11,145 nucleotides of DNA, taken from NCBI GenBank assembly GCA_003508565.1, contig DNUI01000146.1, forward strand, positions 1 through 11,145. Reading direction: 5' to 3'. Made by a program: the position numbers and the translations under genes. The notes beneath the pieces were generated by a model. That model had not been told where the DNA came from, searched no databases, and saw only the letters and a program-made list of their open reading frames with translations. This DNA comes from Syntrophaceae bacterium (lineage in GTDB: Bacteria > Desulfobacterota > Syntrophia > Syntrophales > UBA2185). How positions within the stretch are numbered: the first letter of the stretch is position 1; every line of letters starts with the position of its first letter. This document shows, one piece after another, positions 6,801 through 11,145 of the stretch.

Positions 6801-6832
6801 GTTACAAATTTCAGCCCATAAATTTCTGTTAC
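6801..6832. promoter_or_regulatory. Nested direct repeats near the predicted purD start point
   Basis: The order is GTTAC (6801-6805), AAATTTC (6806-6812), seven other bases, AAATTTC (6820-6826), T, and GTTAC (6828-6832). Both AAATTTC copies are exact and 14 bp apart. They lie just downstream of the candidate -10, where a repressor site could block purD. No known PurR-type box is recognisable, so function is a guess. Confidence 0.25.
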
Positions 6833-6861
6833 TAAATATCGGAAAAAATCCGCTGAGTCAA
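6833..6861 (-). promoter_or_regulatory. Candidate sigma-70 promoter for the purD operon
   Basis: On the minus strand TTGACT (6861-6856) is a five-of-six match to the -35 consensus. It is followed after exactly 17 bp by TATTTA (6838-6833), a weak -10. The spacer contains CGGA-TTTTT-TCCG, a small inverted repeat. Transcription would start near 6826 and give a leader of about 90 nt before the ATG at 6736. Confidence 0.4.
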
Positions 6862-6927
6862 ATAAATCTAATCATACATTTACATTAATAGTTTGTCTTT
6901 ACCACGTAAAATTTGATAAAGTACCAT

Positions 6928-6941
6928 CTGCGACGTCGCAG
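6928..6941. promoter_or_regulatory. Perfect 14-bp palindrome CTGCGACGTCGCAG
   Basis: CTGCGAC is followed directly by its reverse complement GTCGCAG. It is GC-rich inside an AT-rich divergent gap. It lies about 67 bp upstream of the candidate purD -35 and about 137 bp before the CNNM start. A dimeric regulator's operator is the likeliest reading, but no regulator is identified. Confidence 0.4.
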
Positions 6942-6948
6942 GCTTTAA

Positions 6949-7057
6949 GAGGTCGAGGATTCAAGGAATCGAGTGCATAGAAAAGGATACTCAAGGGGCT
7001 TGTAAAATAATTACGTAACAACCGTTTGAACCCTTGCATCCTCGAATCCTTTAAATT
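6949..7057. repeat. Intergenic inverted element made of 8-bp units (copy C)
   Basis: The left arm is GAGGTCGA, GGATTCAA, GGAATCGA (6949-6972). The right arm is TTGAACCC, TTGCATCC, TCGAATCC, TTTAAATT (7026-7057), the same unit reversed. From the first GGATTC unit to the last GAATCC unit it spans 93 bp, against 94 bp in copy A, and both cores contain a CTC(C)AAGG. The right arm ends about 20 bp before the CNNM start codon, so it may form part of that gene's promoter region. Confidence 0.6.
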
Positions 7058-7077
7058 AGAGAAGAATTTTTATACCA

Positions 7078-8337
7078 TTGGATTATCTGATAACATTCAA
7101 AGTTGTATTGCTTGTACTCCTTTTTATCCTTTCGGGATTATTTTCCTGTTCAGAGGCGGCCCTCTTTTCTCTTACACCCCTTCATCTCCATAAGATGCAG
7201 GAAGAGAGATTTCCCGTTCTGTCTTCCATCCGCCGCTTGTTGAATTATCCTCAGAGGTTGTTGATCACCCTCATCGTAGGTAACGAGGCCGTGAACATCG
7301 CCCTTTCCGTGCTTACGGCTTCTTTGTTCATCCAGTGGCTTGGCATCGAAGGCCAATGGGTGTCAATTGCCTTCACGACCTTATTGTTGCTCATTTTTTG
7401 CGAAGCCATTCCAAAAACATTTGGTGTGACCTATCCGATCCGCCTATCTTATTTCGCAGCCCCGTTTCTTGTCATAGTATCATGGTTTGAACGTCCTGTC
7501 GTGTGGATTCTGGAAAGGGTGTCGGCTCTGATTGTATCCCTATTTCCCGGCGGTCATATACGGGAACGGGATGTCTTAACAGAGGATGAATTCAGGACCC
7601 TCGTCGATACAGGTGAAAAAGAAGGGTCCATTGAGCCGTCTCAGCGTGATCTCATTCACGGGGTATTTGAACTGGGAGATAAACCGGTTTCTGAGATCAT
7701 GATCCCCCGGGTCGATATGTTTTGCCTCCCCGCTTCTTTAAGAATTGAAGATATGGAAAAAGAAGTCATCACGGCCCGCCATGAACGGATTCCGGTGTAT
7801 GGAACGGACCGTGATGATATTCGGGGCATCCTCTTTGCCAAGGAGCTGTTGCACCGCATGGCAAACGGCGGGAAAAAACTAAATATAGAGAAACTGCTGC
7901 GCAAAGCGTACTTTGTGCCGGAAGACAGAAGCGCTGCCGCAATGCTGCATGATTTTCAGACAATGAAAATTCACATGGCTATTGTTGTGGATGAGTATGG
8001 TGGCGTTTCCGGTCTGGTAACTCTGGAAGATATTCTGGAAGATTTGCTAGAAGACATTTACGGTAACTATGGTCTCAAGGCAAACCTTTGGCAGAGGATT
8101 GGAGAACACACATTTCTCGTATCGGGCAAGATGCCGATGGAAGAGTTCAGTGAACTGACCAGCCTTGCTCTGCCCACGGAGGATTTTGACACGGTAGGTG
8201 GTTTTGTCTTTCATCTCTTCGGCAAATTGCCGTCAAAGGGGGAAAGTGTTTATTTGGAAAACCATGCGTTTCGTATAGAAAAGATGGGCGGCACCAGAAT
8301 TCTGATACTGAGGGTAGAGAAAACACTTGACGGATAA
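7078..8337 (+). CDS. CNNM/CorC-family CBS-domain membrane protein, canonical paralog
   Basis: The 419-aa protein has the usual CNNM/HlyC-CorC layout. A DUF21 membrane domain covers about 1-155, with hydrophobic segments near 6-28, 60-85, 94-110 and 122-152. A CBS pair covers about 205-325 (EIMIPRVDM at 206-214, VVDEYGGVSGLVTLEDILEDLLEDI at 303-327 in part). A C-terminal CorC_HlyC domain covers about 336-415. DUF21 hallmarks are kept: FSCSEAALFSL (22-32), GNEAVN (68-73) and EAIPK (109-113). Family members are linked to Mg2+/divalent cation transport or efflux; the exact ion is not deducible. The chosen start is TTG 7078. The nearest purine-rich ribosome-binding stretch (GAGAAG) is unusually far, about 13 nt, so the start is uncertain by a few codons. 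The gene overlaps the next by 11 nt. Confidence 0.9.
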   Translation: MDYLITFKVVLLVLLFILSGLFSCSEAALFSLTPLHLHKMQEERFPVLSSIRRLLNYPQRLLITLIVGNEAVNIALSVLTASLFIQWLGIEGQWVSIAFTTLLLLIFCEAIPKTFGVTYPIRLSYFAAPFLVIVSWFERPVVWILERVSALIVSLFPGGHIRERDVLTEDEFRTLVDTGEKEGSIEPSQRDLIHGVFELGDKPVSEIMIPRVDMFCLPASLRIEDMEKEVITARHERIPVYGTDRDDIRGILFAKELLHRMANGGKKLNIEKLLRKAYFVPEDRSAAAMLHDFQTMKIHMAIVVDEYGGVSGLVTLEDILEDLLEDIYGNYGLKANLWQRIGEHTFLVSGKMPMEEFSELTSLALPTEDFDTVGGFVFHLFGKLPSKGESVYLENHAFRIEKMGGTRILILRVEKTLDG

Positions 8338-9622
8338 CCTCGTTACTCTTACATTAATTGTGCTGTGTTTATGCTTGGAAGGTTTGTATTCCGGAGGAGA
8401 AATAGCCTATATCTCTTCGGATATACACCGTATCCGGAGCAAAGCGCAGAAGGGTTCACGATCGGCCGTGCGCGCATTAAAGCTTCTTGAATCGCCTGAA
8501 TGGTTTTTGGCGACCACCCTGACTGGGACGAATTTATCCATCGTGACCAGTACGACTCTGGCAACAGCCCTTCTCATCACCATGCTTGGAACAAGCCGAG
8601 GCGAAATGACTTCTCTGCTGATCATGGTTCCCACACTGCTTCTGATGATTGTATCAAGAAGTCTCTTCCAACAACATGCGGAAACGATGGCGATAAGACT
8701 TGCCCACTTCATCTGGTATTCGTCTTTTCTGCTGTTTCCTGCGGTGTATCTTATAGCCAAGCTCTCCCGTGGGACATTGAAAATATCTACTGGTGAGACC
8801 GGTCGTCCCTACACGTATGTCACGAAAAAAGGACTTAAATATCTTCTTGAAAAACAGGGTGTGAATACCGATATCCTGCGTGTGGAAAAAGATATGGTGA
8901 CTAACATCATTGATTTTTCAGATGTAACAGTGGGCAGAATCATGGTTCCGTTATCGAAAATGATTTCCCTTCCCGTGACAGCAACGTTACGGGAAGCTGA
9001 AAAACTTGCTGCAGACAAAAATTATTTGCGCATTCCCGTATATCGCGATCAGATTTTTAATATCATAGGCATTCTGCATTATTTCGATCTTTCGGAAATT
9101 CTCCGCACACAGGGGGCAAATACTTCAAATGCTGAAGAAAATGAAACGATAGAGTGTTGTGTGAAACCGGTTGTCTTCTATGTTCCAGAGACAAAAATCG
9201 CCAAGGATTTGCTGATTGAATTACATGTCCGGGGTGAACGGATGGCTGTTGTCGTGGATGAATATGGCGGAGCTGTGGGCATCGTGACGATGGAGGATAT
9301 ACTCGAGGAGATCGTAGGCGAAATAGATGACGAATATGATAGCGGAGAAAAGATGCATAAAAGGATCGGACCTGGAAAGTATCTCTTTAATGCGAAAATA
9401 AGTATAGAGAAAATTAACCAGGTGATCCCCCTGGAACTTCCCGAAAGGGACTACGAGACCCTGGGAGGATTTCTGCTTTATCATATGGGTAAGATACCGA
9501 AGAGAAAAGAGGCATTGCGATATGAGAACACCCTCTTTGTAATAGAAGATGCCGACGCGAAATCTATTAAAGAGGTATTAATCGAATTATCAGGTGATGC
9601 AGATAGAGATGTCGGAAGTTGA
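8327..9622 (+). CDS. CNNM/CorC-family protein, divergent paralog lacking the ExxPK motif
   Basis: This second DUF21-CBS-CorC_HlyC protein (431 aa) overlaps the first by 11 nt and probably forms a pair with it. The CBS region (about 204-333) and its hallmark VVDEYGGAVGIVTMEDILEE (309-328) are well kept, as is the C-terminal domain (about 346-425, DYETLGGFLLYHMGKIP at 375-391). The membrane domain differs. YSGGEIAYIS (21-30) replaces FSCSEAALFS, and GTNLSIV (67-73) replaces GNEAVN. The segment aligned with EAIPK of the first paralog is RSLFQ (111-115), losing Glu, Pro and Lys. The start TTG 8327 is the best-placed in-frame codon. Another TTG or GTG a little downstream would shorten the first helix. 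Altered or lost ion transport, or a regulatory subunit role, is inference. Confidence 0.87.
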   Translation: MTDNLVTLTLIVLCLCLEGLYSGGEIAYISSDIHRIRSKAQKGSRSAVRALKLLESPEWFLATTLTGTNLSIVTSTTLATALLITMLGTSRGEMTSLLIMVPTLLLMIVSRSLFQQHAETMAIRLAHFIWYSSFLLFPAVYLIAKLSRGTLKISTGETGRPYTYVTKKGLKYLLEKQGVNTDILRVEKDMVTNIIDFSDVTVGRIMVPLSKMISLPVTATLREAEKLAADKNYLRIPVYRDQIFNIIGILHYFDLSEILRTQGANTSNAEENETIECCVKPVVFYVPETKIAKDLLIELHVRGERMAVVVDEYGGAVGIVTMEDILEEIVGEIDDEYDSGEKMHKRIGPGKYLFNAKISIEKINQVIPLELPERDYETLGGFLLYHMGKIPKRKEALRYENTLFVIEDADAKSIKEVLIELSGDADRDVGS

Positions 9623-9665
9623 AATTACCCCTGCATTTTATAAGAAAAACAACTATGGTGAATGA

Positions 9666-10421
9666 ATGACACAGTATGATGCAAGGAAAATAGGTGCCGT
9701 AATATTGGCTGCCGGTAAAGGGACGAGAATGAAGTCGGATCTGGCGAAGGTTTTACATCCCCTCTGCGGGAAACCTATGTTGACATATTCTGTTGACGTT
9801 GCCCGGGAAATTGGTGCGGAGAAAATAGCGGTTGTAATCGGCCACCAGGCAGATCTTGTAAAAGAACTGTTCAAAGATCAAGGCTTGATGTTCGTCGAGC
9901 AGCGTGAACAACTGGGCACGGGGCATGCCGTTCTTCAGGCGAAAGATACCTTTTGCAATTATCATGGTACAATTCTTATCTTATGCGGCGATGTCCCTCT
10001 GCTTCGTCCATCAACAGTCAAGGCTCTCCTTGAATACCATATTTCTGAAAGAGCAGAACTTACGGTTCTGACCACCATTTTGGACGACCCAACCGGGTAT
10101 GGAAGAATAATCAAAGGCCGAGAAAGAAGGGAGGTATTGAGGATTATAGAGGAGAAAGATGCGTCACCTTATGAGAAAAGAATCAGTGAGATTAATACGG
10201 GAATATATTGTGTTGGATCCGATTTCCTCTTCAAAGCGGTTGGGGAGACCGGGAATCAAAATGCACAGAGAGAATATTATCTGACGGATATAGTGGGAAT
10301 TGCCTGGCATAAAGGTTTTAAGACACGGTCGTTCATCGCCGGCAATTCTGTTGAAGTGATGGGCATTAACACGTCTTCCGATCTCGCAAAGGCGTCTGAA
10401 CATATGATGACATGCAAATAA
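9666..10421 (+). CDS. glmU: GlmU-type UDP-GlcNAc pyrophosphorylase, N-terminal domain only
   Basis: The 251-aa product matches the uridylyltransferase half of GlmU, which makes UDP-GlcNAc from UTP and GlcNAc-1-P. The motifs are complete: ILAAGKGTRMKSDLAK (13-28), EQLGTGHAVL (81-90), CGDVPLL (107-113, the metal-binding Asp at 109), GYGRII (144-149), EEKDA (162-166), EINTGIY (175-181), NAQREYYLTD (199-208) and GINTSSDL (233-240), whose Asn 235 fits the second metal ligand. Bifunctional GlmU is about 450-460 aa. Here the stop falls where the left-handed beta-helix acetyltransferase would begin, and the next frame is dusB, so no acetyltransferase remnant follows. The start ATG 9666 has GGTG 5 nt upstream and follows the CNNM stop by 43 nt. 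A related sugar-1-phosphate substrate cannot be excluded. Confidence 0.85.
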   Translation: MTQYDARKIGAVILAAGKGTRMKSDLAKVLHPLCGKPMLTYSVDVAREIGAEKIAVVIGHQADLVKELFKDQGLMFVEQREQLGTGHAVLQAKDTFCNYHGTILILCGDVPLLRPSTVKALLEYHISERAELTVLTTILDDPTGYGRIIKGRERREVLRIIEEKDASPYEKRISEINTGIYCVGSDFLFKAVGETGNQNAQREYYLTDIVGIAWHKGFKTRSFIAGNSVEVMGINTSSDLAKASEHMMTCK

Positions 10422-11145
10422 GTATAGGAGCTTTGACTTTACTTAATAACGTATTGTTGGCGCCAATGGCAGGTATCACAAATTTGCCTTTTCGGATTCT
10501 CGTGAGAGAATTCGGATGCGCTCTGGCATTTACCGAGATGATCAGTGCCAACGGTCTTGTCAGAAAAACCGGGAAAAGTTATCGATTTCTTAATTCCTCA
10601 CTGAACGATAAACCTCTAGGTGTCCAGATATTTGGCTCCGATCCTGCTGTTCTTTTCGATGCGGCACAAGTCGTATCGGACTATGGTGCCGATTTGCTGG
10701 ATATAAACATGGGTTGTCCTGTAAAGAAGGTTGTCAAGACGGGAGCAGGAGCTGCGTTGCTAAGAAATCCCGAGCAGGCACGCCTCATCCTGCGAGCGGT
10801 CAGGAAGGCCACCTCGCTGCCATTGACCGTGAAAATTCGTTCGGGCTGGCGTCAGGGTGAAATAAAGGCACTTGAGATCGCCCATATCGCCGAAGATTAT
10901 GGAATTAATGCAGTAATTATACATCCCCGTACCGCTGATCAGGGGTTCAGTGGTACCGCAGACTGGAACGTTATTAAAGTGATAAAGAGGCATTTGTGCA
11001 TTCCTGTAATTGGAAGCGGTGATATAAGAAGTCCTCAGGATGCATATAATATGCTCACCTCAACAGGTTGCGATGGTGTAATGATAGGAAGGGGGGCACT
11101 TGGTAATCCCTGGATTTTCAGAAATATTATATCTTTTCTTGAGGA
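10412..11145 (+). CDS. dusB: tRNA-dihydrouridine synthase B, 3' end beyond window
   Basis: DusB is an FMN enzyme that reduces specific uridines in tRNA with NADPH. 244 codons are visible, and the frame is open at the window edge. Usual length is about 320-330 aa, so roughly 80 residues are missing. Motifs seen are LLAPMAGITNLPFR (15-28, FMN-binding start), VQIFGSDP (71-78), DINMGCPVKKVVKTGAGAALL (97-117, catalytic Cys 102), VKIRSGW (140-146), IHPRTADQGFSG (170-181), IGSGDIRSP (200-208) and DGVMIGRGALGNPWIF (221-236). ATG 10412 gives the expected short N-terminus and overlaps the glmU-like stop by 10 nt. No good ribosome-binding site precedes it, so translation is probably coupled. An AGGAG at 10426-10430 lies inside the gene, 2 nt before TTG 10433, a less likely start. 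Confidence 0.95.
   Translation, partial: MQISIGALTLLNNVLLAPMAGITNLPFRILVREFGCALAFTEMISANGLVRKTGKSYRFLNSSLNDKPLGVQIFGSDPAVLFDAAQVVSDYGADLLDINMGCPVKKVVKTGAGAALLRNPEQARLILRAVRKATSLPLTVKIRSGWRQGEIKALEIAHIAEDYGINAVIIHPRTADQGFSGTADWNVIKVIKRHLCIPVIGSGDIRSPQDAYNMLTSTGCDGVMIGRGALGNPWIFRNIISFLE

Noticed and set aside
6737..7077. Known purine riboswitch in the purD leader
   Set aside because: I could not find the conserved three-way-junction core or loop-loop signature. Only a simple hairpin near the ribosome-binding site is visible.
7078..9622. True haemolysin function for the HlyC/CorC-annotated pair
   Set aside because: The haemolysin name is historical for CBS/CorC_HlyC proteins. The visible domains point to cation transport, and no toxin feature is present.

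Overview
The window looks like a chromosomal stretch from a mid-GC Gram-negative bacterium. I favour a deltaproteobacterial (Desulfobacterota/Syntrophales-like) origin. This rests on the gene mix: a zinc-ribbon/DUF3426 membrane protein, a purD-purH-purE-tsaC run, and tandem CNNM/CorC proteins beside a GlmU-type enzyme. It is inference from family recall, not a database result. No phage, plasmid, CRISPR, rRNA or tRNA feature is visible.

Layout. Block 1 (1-2320, + strand) holds the tail of an unknown gene, a YkgJ-like cysteine-cluster protein whose frame is broken at an A AAA AAG heptamer, hypoxanthine phosphoribosyltransferase (hpt), and a zinc-ribbon, single-TM, DUF3426-type protein. A 245-bp convergent gap (2321-2565) holds a weak hairpin and an octamer-based inverted repeat. 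Block 2 (2566-6736, - strand) is a purine operon, purD > purH > purE > tsaC, ending in the tRNA t6A enzyme. A 341-bp divergent gap (6737-7077) holds a candidate purD promoter, a terminator-like hairpin in the purD leader, paired direct repeats, a perfect 14-bp palindrome and a second copy of the inverted repeat. Block 3 (7078 to the end, + strand) has two overlapping CNNM/CorC-type CBS membrane proteins, a GlmU uridylyltransferase lacking the acetyltransferase half, and the start of dusB.

How they work together. hpt (salvage) and purD/purH/purE (de novo) both feed IMP. TsaC and DusB modify tRNA. The GlmU-like enzyme would make UDP-GlcNAc for envelope polymers. The CNNM pair probably concerns divalent-cation homeostasis. 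Most genes are housekeeping.

The points most worth following are: (i) the frameshift at a canonical -1 slippery heptamer in the cysteine-cluster gene; (ii) a family of intergenic elements built from degenerate 8-bp units around GGATTCAA/TTGAATCC, one in each of the three places where the pur block has more than 100 bp of non-coding DNA in or beside it; (iii) a PurD whose motifs look archaeal-type; (iv) a second CNNM paralog that has lost the ExxPK motif; and (v) the one-domain GlmU. I do not see a convincing new multi-gene system here.
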